From contig JAGLUQ010000036.1 in the NCBI GenBank assembly GCA_023134675.1, positions 1 through 7,611 of the forward strand: 7,611 nucleotides of DNA. The letters are read 5' to 3'. The notes beneath the pieces are model-generated. The model worked only from the letters and a program-made list of their open reading frames with translations. It was not told where the DNA came from and did no database searches. A program made the position numbers and the translations under genes. Below, piece after piece: positions 1-5,599 of this stretch. The stretch's first letter is position 1, and every line of letters begins with the position of its first letter. Origin of the DNA: Candidatus Aenigmatarchaeota archaeon. GTDB taxonomy: Archaea > EX4484-52 > GLR71.

Positions 1-66
1 GAGGTTGAGGTCGGTGATGTTGTGAAAGTTGCTTTAGAGAATGCTAAGAAAGTGTTTGGGATTTGA
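1..66 (+). CDS. C-terminal end of a truncated gene, possibly TatD-like hydrolase
   Basis: The window opens inside a plus-strand reading frame that ends at the TGA at 64-66. It encodes 21 residues ending in ENAKKVFGI. An Asn followed by a short basic stretch and a Phe-Gly-hydrophobic ending is common at the C-terminus of TatD-family metal-dependent hydrolases (compare N-A/T-x-R-L-F-G-L), where the last helix packs on the TIM barrel. That resemblance is the only clue and it is short, so the family call is weak. The gene converges on the acidic membrane protein gene, with 13 bases between the two stop codons. Confidence 0.5.
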   Translation, partial: EVEVGDVVKVALENAKKVFGI

Positions 67-79
67 GATTATTTAATAA

Positions 80-502
80 TCATTCGTTTTTGATAATTTC
101 CGAACTTCGCGATTCTTTAGCTTTATTTACTTCTTCCTCAAATTTGTTTATCAGCATTTCAAGTTCGTCTTCAGGTTCCTTTTCTGTATGTTCCGGTGCT
201 GATTCCTGGATATCATCTCTTTCTGCTTTAAATTCATCTTTAGCAGGCAGGTCTTCTGCCTTTTCAGGTGCCATGACATGCTCTGTCTCCGGAGCGATTT
301 TACTTTCAATGCTGTTCATATCTATTTCGTGACTTTCAGCATCTTTATCATGATCTATGTTGAATGCCTTGACAATCATCTGCTCAAGCTCGTTCATCCT
401 TGTATCCGGCCTGTGTTCTGTCCGTGCCTTTATTTCCAGGACTGCAAGGGATGTCGTGAATAAGAAAAATGTGACAAGTGCGTATGCTATGATGTCTATC
501 AT
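80..502 (-). CDS. Small membrane-anchored, acidic coiled-coil protein of unknown function
   Basis: This 140-residue protein matches no family I recognise. Residues about 4-23 form a single hydrophobic segment (IIAYALVTFFLFTTSLAVL) that could be an uncleaved anchor. A short basic patch (KARTEHR) follows, which by the positive-inside rule would put the rest of the protein in the cytoplasm. Residues 50-140 are very rich in Glu, Asp and Lys with little hydrophobic content, so they are probably disordered, except for a likely amphipathic or coiled-coil helix near 112-136. The ATG at 502 has a TATA-like element about 27 bases upstream (525-533), which supports both this start and a leaderless transcript. 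The gene lies 40 bases downstream of the DNPH1-like gene on the same strand, but with its own promoter. The serine-rich frames on the opposite strand are antisense shadows of its Glu/Asp codons. Confidence 0.75.
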   Translation of the reverse strand: MIDIIAYALVTFFLFTTSLAVLEIKARTEHRPDTRMNELEQMIVKAFNIDHDKDAESHEIDMNSIESKIAPETEHVMAPEKAEDLPAKDEFKAERDDIQESAPEHTEKEPEDELEMLINKFEEEVNKAKESRSSEIIKNE

Positions 503-524
503 GGTCTTTTATTTGTTTTAGGGT

Positions 525-533
525 GTATATAAG
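525..533 (-). promoter_or_regulatory. TATA-like promoter element for the acidic membrane protein gene
   Basis: On the minus strand this reads CTTATATAC, close to an archaeal TATA box. Its centre lies about 27 bases upstream of the ATG at 502, so transcription should begin at or next to the start codon. Confidence 0.6.
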
Positions 534-542
534 ATTGATTCT

Positions 543-977
543 TTAAGAGACTGTTTTTGAGAACTCTTTCACTTTTTCTATGAAGTCGTTTTTATCATCA
601 TATCCTGAATGTCTGCAGTTCTCTGATTTTTTTAGTTTGCCTAGTATATATGCGGAGACTTTCAGTTCATCTATAGAGAACATGCCTATGACAGGCTTTT
701 TTAGGACTATCGCGTCTGATATTTCTGCACCGACACCAAGGCTCGGGTTGGAAATCTCTGCGACCATGAAGTCGCATTCTTCTATCCATCTGTAATCTCT
801 TTCGTAGATGTGGGCGGTGTCAAGACCGTTCTCTTTCTCGATGGATCCGTCTTCTGTTGTGTGCGTCGTCAGGACATCGAATCCTGCTTCCTGCAGCACG
901 TCTGTCAGTTTTTTTAGGTTGACCAAACCTGTGTTCTGATATCCTCCGCGCATGGAGCATGCAAAATAGACTTTCAT
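543..977 (-). CDS. DNPH1/Rcl-like 2'-deoxynucleoside 5'-phosphate N-hydrolase
   Basis: This 144-residue protein belongs to the nucleoside 2-deoxyribosyltransferase fold. It best matches the DNPH1/Rcl group, which hydrolyses the N-glycosidic bond of deoxynucleoside monophosphates to a free base and deoxyribose 5-phosphate in the cytosol, a nucleotide-pool cleaning or salvage role. The visible landmarks follow Rcl. Residues 5-12 (FACSMRGG) correspond to its YFCGSIRGG loop. Y58-E-R-D61 supplies the substrate-binding Asp. N77-P-S-L-G-V-G-A-E85 supplies the phosphate-contacting Ser79 and the catalytic Glu85. KVSAYILG near residues 106-113 carries Ser108, matching the serine that reaches the phosphate from the partner subunit. 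Keeping the phosphate contacts favours monophosphate hydrolysis over deoxyribosyl transfer. The ATG at 977 sits 26 bases from a TATA element. Substrate preference cannot be read from sequence. Confidence 0.85.
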   Translation of the reverse strand: MKVYFACSMRGGYQNTGLVNLKKLTDVLQEAGFDVLTTHTTEDGSIEKENGLDTAHIYERDYRWIEECDFMVAEISNPSLGVGAEISDAIVLKKPVIGMFSIDELKVSAYILGKLKKSENCRHSGYDDKNDFIEKVKEFSKTVS

Positions 978-998
978 AGCTGAGATTTTGTTTTTCGG

Positions 999-1007
999 AT
1001 TTATAAG
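999..1007 (-). promoter_or_regulatory. TATA-like promoter element for the DNPH1-like gene
   Basis: The minus strand reads CTTATAAAT, centred about 26 bases upstream of the ATG at 977. This is the spacing expected for leaderless archaeal transcription. Confidence 0.6.
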
Positions 1008-1071
1008 ATTTTGGGATATATGTTCTAAAACTGATATACTTTATCTTTGTAATCTTTAAGTATGTCCCTGT

Positions 1072-1145
1072 CCTAAATATTGATAATAGAGTATTAGGCG
1101 TCGTTACTACAAGCAGCATACTTAGTTTATTAGAGAAATATTAGG
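1072..1145. repeat. Related CCTAA(A)TA / TATTAGG elements upstream of the antiporter gene
   Basis: CCTAAATA at 1072-1079 faces TATTAGG at 1092-1098, an inverted pair with one extra base in the left arm and a 12-base spacer. A third related element, AAATATTAGG, lies at 1136-1145 just before the antiporter start. The set could be operator sites. The third element could also act as a TATA box, since its centre is about 26 bases from the ATG at 1166. A/T-rich intergenic DNA produces such patterns easily, so this is tentative. Confidence 0.3.
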
Positions 1146-1165
1146 TTAGAGGAAAGTGAAGCAAT

Positions 1166-2881
1166 ATGGATATGTTTACTGAATTAAGCATAATATTGTT
1201 TTTGACTGTCTTGATCTCTGCTGTGATGCACTTTCTTAAACAACCGTTGATCATAGGTTATATACTTGCAGGAATCATCGCAGGACCTGTCGTCTTTAAT
1301 CTAGTGCAGTCTGCAGACACTTTCTCGACCTTTGCACAGATGGGCATAACATTTCTTCTGTTTATGGTCGGTCTGAACCTGAATTTTCGGGTGATAGGCG
1401 ATGTCGGAAAAACATCATTATTGACCGGTATCGGTCAGGTTATCTTCACATCACTTATCGGATATTCTATTATAAGATTCTTATTAGGCTTTTCAAATAT
1501 CATCTCAATATATCTTGCTATAGCTATCTCTTTCAGCAGTACGATCATAATCATGAAACTTCTGTCAGACAAGAAAGATCTAGAGGCGCTTTATGGAAGG
1601 ATTTCTATAGGTTTTCTTATTGTGCAGGATCTTATAGCTATATTTGTACTGACCCTGATATCATCGATTCAAAGAGGGAACAGTGTGACTGGGTTTGCTT
1701 TCGAATCTGTGATAAAAGGGGTCGGTTCCATAATTGTCCTGGTTCTGATAAGCCTATATATTTTTCCTTATGTAACCAAGCTGATTGCGAAATCTCAGGA
1801 ATTTTTGATGCTTTTTGCTATCAGCTGGTGTTTTGCAGTAGCATCAGTATTCAACTACCTTAACCTTTCAATAGAAGCAGGGGCATTGCTTGCGGGAATA
1901 AGCTTGTCTATGACACCAAACCATTATGAAATAAGCTATAAGATGAGACCTTTGCGTGATTTCTTCATAATATTGTTCTTTGTGCTATTGGGTTCTCAGA
2001 TGGTTTTTGCCAGCATCTCTCAATATATTGTGCCTGCAATCTTATTGTCCGCGTTTATCCTTATCGGAAACCCGCTGATTGTGATGACATTGATGGGGTT
2101 ATTGGGCTACACGAAGAGGAACAGCTTTCTGGCAGGCCTTACTGTCGCTCAGATCAGTGAATTCTCTTTAATCTTGATTGCGTTAGGGGTCAAGATGGGC
2201 CACCTGACAGGCGAGATAATCTCTTTGATAACATTGATTGCCTTGATAACTATCGCAGGCTCTACATATATGATAATTTATTCAAATCAGCTGTATAGGT
2301 TCCTATCGAGATATCTCGTCCTGTTTGAAAGACCGGGGAAGAAAATTGATGAACATAAATATCACAAAAATGAGAATTATGACATAATACTTTTCGGGCA
2401 TGATGATATTGGCTATGACATCACGACATCATTGAAAAAAATAAAAAAGAAATTTCTTATTATAGATTACGATCCAAAGGTCATAATCAATTTATCCAAG
2501 GATGGATATGACTGTAAATATGGGGATGTGAATGATACAGAACTTCTTGATGAGCTGAATTTTTCAAAATCAAAGATGATTATCTCTACAATACCTGCAA
2601 TAGATACGAATCTGCTGTTAATCAGGAAAGTAAAAGATGTGAATAAGGATGCGATAATCTCGGTTGTAGCACAGCAGATTGATGATGCCCTAAAGCTCTA
2701 TGATGCGGGAGCCACTTATGTTATAATGCCTCATTTCTTAGGCGGACGCCAGGCATCGACATTGATTGAGAATAATCAATTAAGCCTTAGCGGGTTCCTG
2801 AATGAGAAAGTCGCCCATATTGAAAATCTGAAACTTCGAAAGGGTATGGGGCATGAACATCCAAAATATATTCATCATTAA
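1166..2881 (+). CDS. Kef-type monovalent cation/proton antiporter (CPA2) with TrkA-N domain
   Basis: This 571-residue integral membrane protein has an N-terminal Na+/H+-exchanger domain of many hydrophobic helices (about residues 5-375) and a cytoplasmic Rossmann-type TrkA-N/RCK domain (about 404-535). Family signatures include FLLFMVGLNLNF (63-74), SFSSTIIIMKLLSDKKDL (122-139), GRISIGFLIVQDL (144-156) with Gln154-Asp155 at the usual ion-binding position, EAGALLAGISLS (237-248) and AQISEFSLILIALG (328-341). It probably exchanges K+ or Na+ for H+ across the cytoplasmic membrane, gated by a nucleotide bound to the TrkA-N domain. The nucleotide loop reads GHDDIG (411-416), so the middle glycine of GxGxxG is Asp, while the acidic residue ending strand 2 (Asp434) is kept. 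There is no TrkA-C domain, and the tail is His-rich. The start at 1166 is the first ATG after a weak promoter-like region. Ion specificity is unknown. Confidence 0.92.
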   Translation: MDMFTELSIILFLTVLISAVMHFLKQPLIIGYILAGIIAGPVVFNLVQSADTFSTFAQMGITFLLFMVGLNLNFRVIGDVGKTSLLTGIGQVIFTSLIGYSIIRFLLGFSNIISIYLAIAISFSSTIIIMKLLSDKKDLEALYGRISIGFLIVQDLIAIFVLTLISSIQRGNSVTGFAFESVIKGVGSIIVLVLISLYIFPYVTKLIAKSQEFLMLFAISWCFAVASVFNYLNLSIEAGALLAGISLSMTPNHYEISYKMRPLRDFFIILFFVLLGSQMVFASISQYIVPAILLSAFILIGNPLIVMTLMGLLGYTKRNSFLAGLTVAQISEFSLILIALGVKMGHLTGEIISLITLIALITIAGSTYMIIYSNQLYRFLSRYLVLFERPGKKIDEHKYHKNENYDIILFGHDDIGYDITTSLKKIKKKFLIIDYDPKVIINLSKDGYDCKYGDVNDTELLDELNFSKSKMIISTIPAIDTNLLLIRKVKDVNKDAIISVVAQQIDDALKLYDAGATYVIMPHFLGGRQASTLIENNQLSLSGFLNEKVAHIENLKLRKGMGHEHPKYIHH

Positions 2882-2882
2882 G

Positions 2883-2888
2883 TTTTTT
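2883..2888 (+). terminator. T-run after the antiporter gene
   Basis: Six thymines begin two bases after the antiporter stop codon. Archaeal RNA polymerase often terminates at such runs without needing a hairpin. The short tract and A/T-rich setting make this only plausible. Confidence 0.3.
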
Positions 2889-2916
2889 GTCTGATATCTG
2901 TATTTATATTATCCTG

Positions 2917-2941
2917 TCTTGAACAAGAATAAGGAATAAGG
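2917..2941. promoter_or_regulatory. Candidate operator region upstream of glutamate dehydrogenase
   Basis: TCTTG-AA-CAAGA (2917-2928) is an interrupted palindrome with five-base arms. It abuts two perfect tandem copies of AATAAGG (2928-2934 and 2935-2941). Both lie about 25-50 bases upstream of the TATA element at 2964-2971, a position where an archaeal regulator could act on glutamate dehydrogenase. No specific regulator is implied. Confidence 0.3.
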
Positions 2942-2963
2942 TAACAATATAAAAAATAATTGG

Positions 2964-2971
2964 TATATATA
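2964..2971 (+). promoter_or_regulatory. TATA element that fixes the glutamate dehydrogenase start
   Basis: TATATATA is centred about 24 bases before the ATG at 2991, implying a leaderless transcript from that codon. An in-frame TTG at 2982 would lie upstream of the expected transcription start. A second A/T-rich candidate at 2947-2956 could also be used. Confidence 0.6.
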
Positions 2972-2990
2972 TCTGTATTGGTTGATTCTT

Positions 2991-4256
2991 ATGGCAGATG
3001 CATCTGAGACAGGAAATGGAAACCCTTTTGAGAACGCAATGAAAGATATGGAAAAGGCGGGAGAAATTGCAAATATTCCCCTTGAGAGCCTTGAGGTCTT
3101 AAAAAAGCCTAAAAGGGTTCTTAATGTCACATATCCTGTCAAGATGGATGACGGTAAGATAAAGTATTTTGAAGCGTACAGGGTGCAGTACAATGATGCT
3201 CGCGGACCTACCAAGGGAGGGATAAGATTTCATCCGAATGTTAATCTTGATGAGGTCAAAGCTCTTTCTTTTTGGATGGCTTTAAAATGCGCTGTTGCTG
3301 ACATACCTTACGGCGGCGCTAAAGGCGGTGTCACCCTGAACCCTAAGGAATATTCGGCAACTGAGATTGAGAGAGTGTCAAGAGGATATATGAGAGCTGT
3401 GCATAGCTTTATCGGTCCGATGATTGATATACCTGCGCCTGATGTATATACGAATCCGCAGATTATGGCATGGATGCTTGATGAATATGAGAAGATTGAA
3501 GGAAAGCATGTTCCTGCTGTGATAACCGGAAAGCCTGTCGAGGTCGGCGGGAGCAAAGGCCGCGGATCTTCTACATCTATGGGCGGCGCCTATATATTGC
3601 GTCATATGAAAGATGAGATGGATATGGTGCCGGACAATCCTTCTGTCGCTATACAGGGTTTTGGCAATGTCGGGCTTAATATCGCAAACATCCTTTCTGT
3701 ATGGGGCGGCTATAAGATTGTAGCTGTCAGCGATTCCAAAGGCGGCATCTATGACAAGGACGGCCTTGATGTGAAAGATGTTATTGCGCAGAAAGAGAGC
3801 AAGGGCACAGTCGTGGGATTTCCCGGGACAAAGAAGATAACTAATGAGGAGCTTTTAGAACTTGATGTTGATGTGCTTGTGCCTTCAGCTCTTGAAAACC
3901 AGATAACCAAAGGCAATGCTGATAAGATAAAGGCAAAAATCATTCTTGAGATGGCAAACGGTCCTGTGACTTTTGATGCTGATAAGATACTTCATAAGAG
4001 AGGCTGTGTCGTGATACCTGATATACTTGCCAATGCAGGCGGTGTTATAGTCAGCTATTTTGAGTGGGTGCAGAACCTTAAAGGGTTCTATTGGGTTGAG
4101 GATGAGGTTCTCCTGAAGCTTGAGCAGATGATGATTGATGCATTCAAGAATGTTCTGGAGCATGTTGAAAGGTTCAGTACAGATTACAGGACTGCGGCAT
4201 ATATTCTTGCTATAAACAGGATACTTGTTGCCGAGCAGATGAGAGGAAGCCTGTAG
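2991..4256 (+). CDS. gdhA: Glutamate dehydrogenase, archaeal hexameric type
   Basis: This enzyme interconverts glutamate and 2-oxoglutarate plus ammonia with NAD(P)+/NAD(P)H, linking nitrogen assimilation with amino-acid breakdown in the cytosol. The 421 residues match the usual length of archaeal hexameric enzymes. Visible motifs are GPTKGGIRFHP (72-82), PYGGAKGGV (106-114) with catalytic Lys111, DIPAPDV (146-152) with Asp151, the Rossmann loop GFGNVG (223-228), VSDSKGGIY (246-254) and NAGGV (348-352). The stretch from SDSKGGIY to the C-terminus closely resembles Thermococcales enzymes. NAD versus NADP preference cannot be read reliably. The ATG at 2991 is chosen because a TATA element lies about 24 bases upstream; an in-frame TTG at 2982 would add only Met-Ile-Leu. 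The next gene is a ferredoxin 46 bases downstream, which fits amino-acid fermentation but does not prove a shared pathway. Confidence 0.96.
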   Translation: MADASETGNGNPFENAMKDMEKAGEIANIPLESLEVLKKPKRVLNVTYPVKMDDGKIKYFEAYRVQYNDARGPTKGGIRFHPNVNLDEVKALSFWMALKCAVADIPYGGAKGGVTLNPKEYSATEIERVSRGYMRAVHSFIGPMIDIPAPDVYTNPQIMAWMLDEYEKIEGKHVPAVITGKPVEVGGSKGRGSSTSMGGAYILRHMKDEMDMVPDNPSVAIQGFGNVGLNIANILSVWGGYKIVAVSDSKGGIYDKDGLDVKDVIAQKESKGTVVGFPGTKKITNEELLELDVDVLVPSALENQITKGNADKIKAKIILEMANGPVTFDADKILHKRGCVVIPDILANAGGVIVSYFEWVQNLKGFYWVEDEVLLKLEQMMIDAFKNVLEHVERFSTDYRTAAYILAINRILVAEQMRGSL

Positions 4257-4264
4257 GTGCATAG

Positions 4265-4297
4265 TTATTTATTGTTTTTTACCTATATTTTAGAGGG
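4265..4297 (+). promoter_or_regulatory. Ferredoxin promoter and ribosome binding site
   Basis: A weak TATA-like TTATTTA (4265-4271) lies about 35 bases before the ferredoxin ATG, predicting a leader of about ten bases. GAGGG at 4293-4297 ends five bases before the ATG at 4303 and is complementary to the 16S rRNA 3' end. A visible Shine-Dalgarno sequence sets this gene apart from the mostly leaderless genes around it. Confidence 0.45.
4275..4280 (+). terminator. T-run after glutamate dehydrogenase
   Basis: Six thymines (4275-4280) follow the gdhA stop codon and precede the ferredoxin start. They could end the gdhA transcript, but may be only A/T-rich spacer. Confidence 0.3.
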
Positions 4298-4302
4298 TTG
4301 AT

Positions 4303-4512
4303 ATGGCAGACTATAAGATTATTTTCAATAGAGATGACTGCATCGGCTGCGGTGCATGCGTCAGTGCCTGTCCTGATAATTGGGAGATGGAAGATGCAGG
4401 CGACAAGGCAAAGCCGAAAAAGGTTGAGATATCTGATAAGGAATACGCTTGCAATAAGGAGGCTGAAGATGCCTGTCCTGTTGATGCCATTATAATTGAG
4501 GAAAAGAAGTGA
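4303..4512 (+). CDS. Ferredoxin with a single [4Fe-4S] cluster, Pyrococcus type
   Basis: This 69-residue electron carrier closely resembles Pyrococcus/Thermococcus ferredoxin in length and layout. Cysteines are at 13, 16, 19, 23, 50 and 58. By homology Cys13, Cys16, Cys19 and Cys58 (in CPVDAI) ligate one [4Fe-4S] cluster. Cys23 and Cys50 match the pair that forms a disulfide in the Pyrococcus protein. The second ligand is Cys here, whereas P. furiosus has Asp. The second cluster of 2[4Fe-4S] ferredoxins is absent. Many acidic residues favour docking to partners such as 2-oxoacid oxidoreductases or hydrogenases, although no partner is encoded here. Its stop codon lies within or just before the start of the following DUF1858 gene, so the two should be translated together. 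Confidence 0.95.
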   Translation: MADYKIIFNRDDCIGCGACVSACPDNWEMEDAGDKAKPKKVEISDKEYACNKEAEDACPVDAIIIEEKK

Positions 4513-4517
4513 TTGGT

Positions 4518-4739
4518 ATGGTTGAGAAAAAAGAAAAAATCAAGAAAGATATGTCTGTCCAGAATATTCTGACTAAATACCCGGAAACAATATCTGTATT
4601 TCAGGATCATGGTCTGCACTGCATCGGCTGTTTCGCTGCGGCCTTTGAGACGTTAGAGCAGGGAGCTATGGCTCACGGTCTTGATATTGATAAGCTTTTG
4701 AAGGATCTGAATATGTCTTTAGAAAAAGAGAAACACTGA
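4518..4739 (+). CDS. DUF1858 small CxxC redox-disulfide protein
   Basis: This short protein (73 residues from this ATG) consists almost entirely of a DUF1858 domain, the family also described as a hybrid-cluster-protein-associated redox disulfide domain. The typical run is present: SVQNILTKYPETISVFQDHG, then L-H-C-I-G-C-F with the Cys-x-x-Cys pair at residues 35-38, then a helix ending in DIDKLLKDLN. The biochemical role of the family is not settled; the CxxC suggests thiol-disulfide exchange or metal binding. It follows the ferredoxin with almost no gap. The bases at 4505-4513 resemble an extended Shine-Dalgarno sequence ending four bases before this ATG. An in-frame GTG at 4509, overlapping the ferredoxin stop by four bases and preceded by GAGG at 4498-4501, is an alternative start adding three residues. 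The stop lies five bases from that of the convergent coiled-coil gene. Confidence 0.88.
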   Translation: MVEKKEKIKKDMSVQNILTKYPETISVFQDHGLHCIGCFAAAFETLEQGAMAHGLDIDKLLKDLNMSLEKEKH

Positions 4740-4744
4740 TTATT

Positions 4745-5191
4745 TTAGATTTTTATAATACTGTTTATATCTTCTACATTCTTCTCTATCGTGTCCATCT
4801 TGTTGACTGCGTCCCTTAGAAGTGTTGTGCCGGTGTCCCTGCTGGACTTGAGCTGTTCTACAATTTTTCTGAGTTCACCTGATTCATGTTTGAGCGAGGC
4901 TATCTGCGCCTTTATCTCATTGAATTTTTTGAGGCTTATGAACAATGGTCCTACCTGTGGGTTCACAATCTTTTTTGGGAGCGGCTCTGCCGGTTGAGAA
5001 TCTTGAATCTGTGTTTCTGGTGTCTGGTTTTGAAGAGGACCTATTGGTTGAGAATTTTGAATCTGTGTTTCTGGTGCTTTAGCCTCATCGCTTTTTAGCC
5101 CTTCAAGGTTCATGTTGTTGAGCTCTTCTTTTATCCTGGCAAGTTCGTCTTTGTGAGAGTCTTCCTGTGCAGGTGGAAATTGTCTGTCCAT
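4745..5191 (-). CDS. Coiled-coil protein of unknown function with internal 18-residue duplication
   Basis: From this ATG the protein has 148 residues in three parts. The charged N-terminus has a helix around HKDELARIKEELNNMN. The Pro/Gln-rich linker contains two near-identical 18-residue units (ETQIQNSQPIGPLQ and ETQIQDSQPAEPLP). The C-terminal ~65 residues begin VGPLFISLKKFNEI and have the heptad pattern of a long coiled coil ending in EDINSIIKI. The GPLF-hydrophobic-x-hydrophobic-KK/KY entry into a coiled coil reminds me of uncharacterised archaeal proteins, but I cannot name a family. The longer frame from 5221 is unlikely, because a strong TATA-like tract (5223-5233) lies directly against that codon; transcription would start near 5202, leaving a leader of about ten bases before the ATG at 5191. 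The gene follows hypA on the same strand but has this promoter of its own. Confidence 0.75.
   Translation of the reverse strand: MDRQFPPAQEDSHKDELARIKEELNNMNLEGLKSDEAKAPETQIQNSQPIGPLQNQTPETQIQDSQPAEPLPKKIVNPQVGPLFISLKKFNEIKAQIASLKHESGELRKIVEQLKSSRDTGTTLLRDAVNKMDTIEKNVEDINSIIKI
4992..5076. repeat. Direct repeat, two 31-base copies 54 bases apart, inside the coiled-coil gene
   Basis: Copies at 4992-5022 and 5046-5076 match at 30 of 31 positions. The period of 54 bases equals 18 codons, so the reading frame is kept and the protein carries two ETQIQ(N/D)SQP units. The single mismatch (C versus T at position 11 of the copy) is silent or nearly so, pointing to a recent tandem duplication. Confidence 0.9.
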
Positions 5192-5222
5192 AACTTTCAC
5201 AACAATTATTTCTTTTAACATC

Positions 5223-5233
5223 TATATATATAT
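5223..5233 (-). promoter_or_regulatory. TATA tract for the coiled-coil gene
   Basis: An alternating T/A run of 11 bases fills the 13-base gap between the hypA stop codon and the ATG at 5221. An initiation point about 26 bases downstream falls near 5202, past the ATG at 5221, so the ATG at 5191 is the more likely start. Confidence 0.55.
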
Positions 5234-5234
5234 T

Positions 5235-5564
5235 TCAATTAGCTTTTGTCTTTTTAATATCTTCTATGATAAGCTCGTTTCCTTTGACAGTTTCGCATAC
5301 TTCGCCGCATTCGGGACATCTGAGGAAATGTACATGGCCTGGCACTTCTATTTTTCCTTCAAAGCCGCAGGAACATTTTCCTTTCGCATCAATCTTTTCT
5401 GCTTCAATTCTGATGCTTTCAAGATCTGTTCCTCTTCTCATCTCTTTCAATGTGCTCAGAAACACTTCTTTGTCAGCTCTCATCGCACCCAGTTTCACTT
5501 TTATGTCTCTTGGGTTTTTCTCAAGATTGTTCAGGACATGCTGCACTGCAGAAAATTCATGCAT
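5235..5564 (-). CDS. hypA: Hydrogenase nickel incorporation protein HypA
   Basis: HypA acts with HypB to deliver nickel to the large subunit precursor of [NiFe]-hydrogenases in the cytosol. The protein begins Met-His-Glu, the hallmark N-terminus whose His2 binds nickel. A C-terminal zinc-binding region has cysteines at 64, 66, 83 and 86 (KCSCGFEGK and RCPECGE), and the strand GNELIIEDI near the end is typical of the family. At 109 residues it is slightly short. The first zinc pair is spaced C-x-C rather than the common C-x-x-C, and the segment VPGHVHFLRCPECG resembles the insertion in Thermococcales HypA. Its start at 5564 faces the hycI-like start at 5600 across 35 bases, so the two maturation genes probably share a divergent promoter. 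HypB is not in the window. Confidence 0.93.
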   Translation of the reverse strand: MHEFSAVQHVLNNLEKNPRDIKVKLGAMRADKEVFLSTLKEMRRGTDLESIRIEAEKIDAKGKCSCGFEGKIEVPGHVHFLRCPECGEVCETVKGNELIIEDIKKTKAN

Positions 5565-5599
5565 GATATTATTTTAATAGCAATGTATAAATATTAAGC
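5565..5599. promoter_or_regulatory. Divergent promoter of hypA and the hydrogenase maturation protease gene
   Basis: Two opposed TATA-like elements lie in this 35-base gap. TATAAA at 5586-5591 (minus-strand TTTATA) is centred about 24 bases from the hypA ATG. TTTAATA at 5573-5579 is centred about 24 bases from the ATG at 5600. Each gene's TATA element thus lies close to the other gene's start, so initiation complexes on the two strands would probably compete or be co-regulated. Confidence 0.55.

Noticed and set aside
63..332. Plus-strand serine-rich open frame opposite the acidic membrane protein.
   Set aside because: Its Ser/Phe richness is what the reverse strand of Glu/Asp/Lys codons gives, and the minus-strand gene has a promoter and a plausible protein.
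820..1119. Minus-strand 99-residue open frame overlapping the DNPH1-like gene and its promoter.
   Set aside because: It overlaps the well-supported DNPH1-like gene in another frame, covers that gene's TATA element, and has no family character.
4298..4495. Plus-strand open frame overlapping the ferredoxin in another frame.
   Set aside because: The ferredoxin frame has all cluster cysteines and a ribosome binding site; the overlapping frame has no family character.
4992..5076. Two 31-base repeats separated by 23 bases look like the start of a CRISPR array.
   Set aside because: Only two units, a period that is a multiple of three, and similarity that continues as protein repeats inside an intact reading frame. 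This is an in-frame coding duplication.
5192..5221. Ten-residue N-terminal extension of the coiled-coil protein (ATG 5221).
   Set aside because: The TATA tract touches this codon, so the transcript should begin downstream of it.
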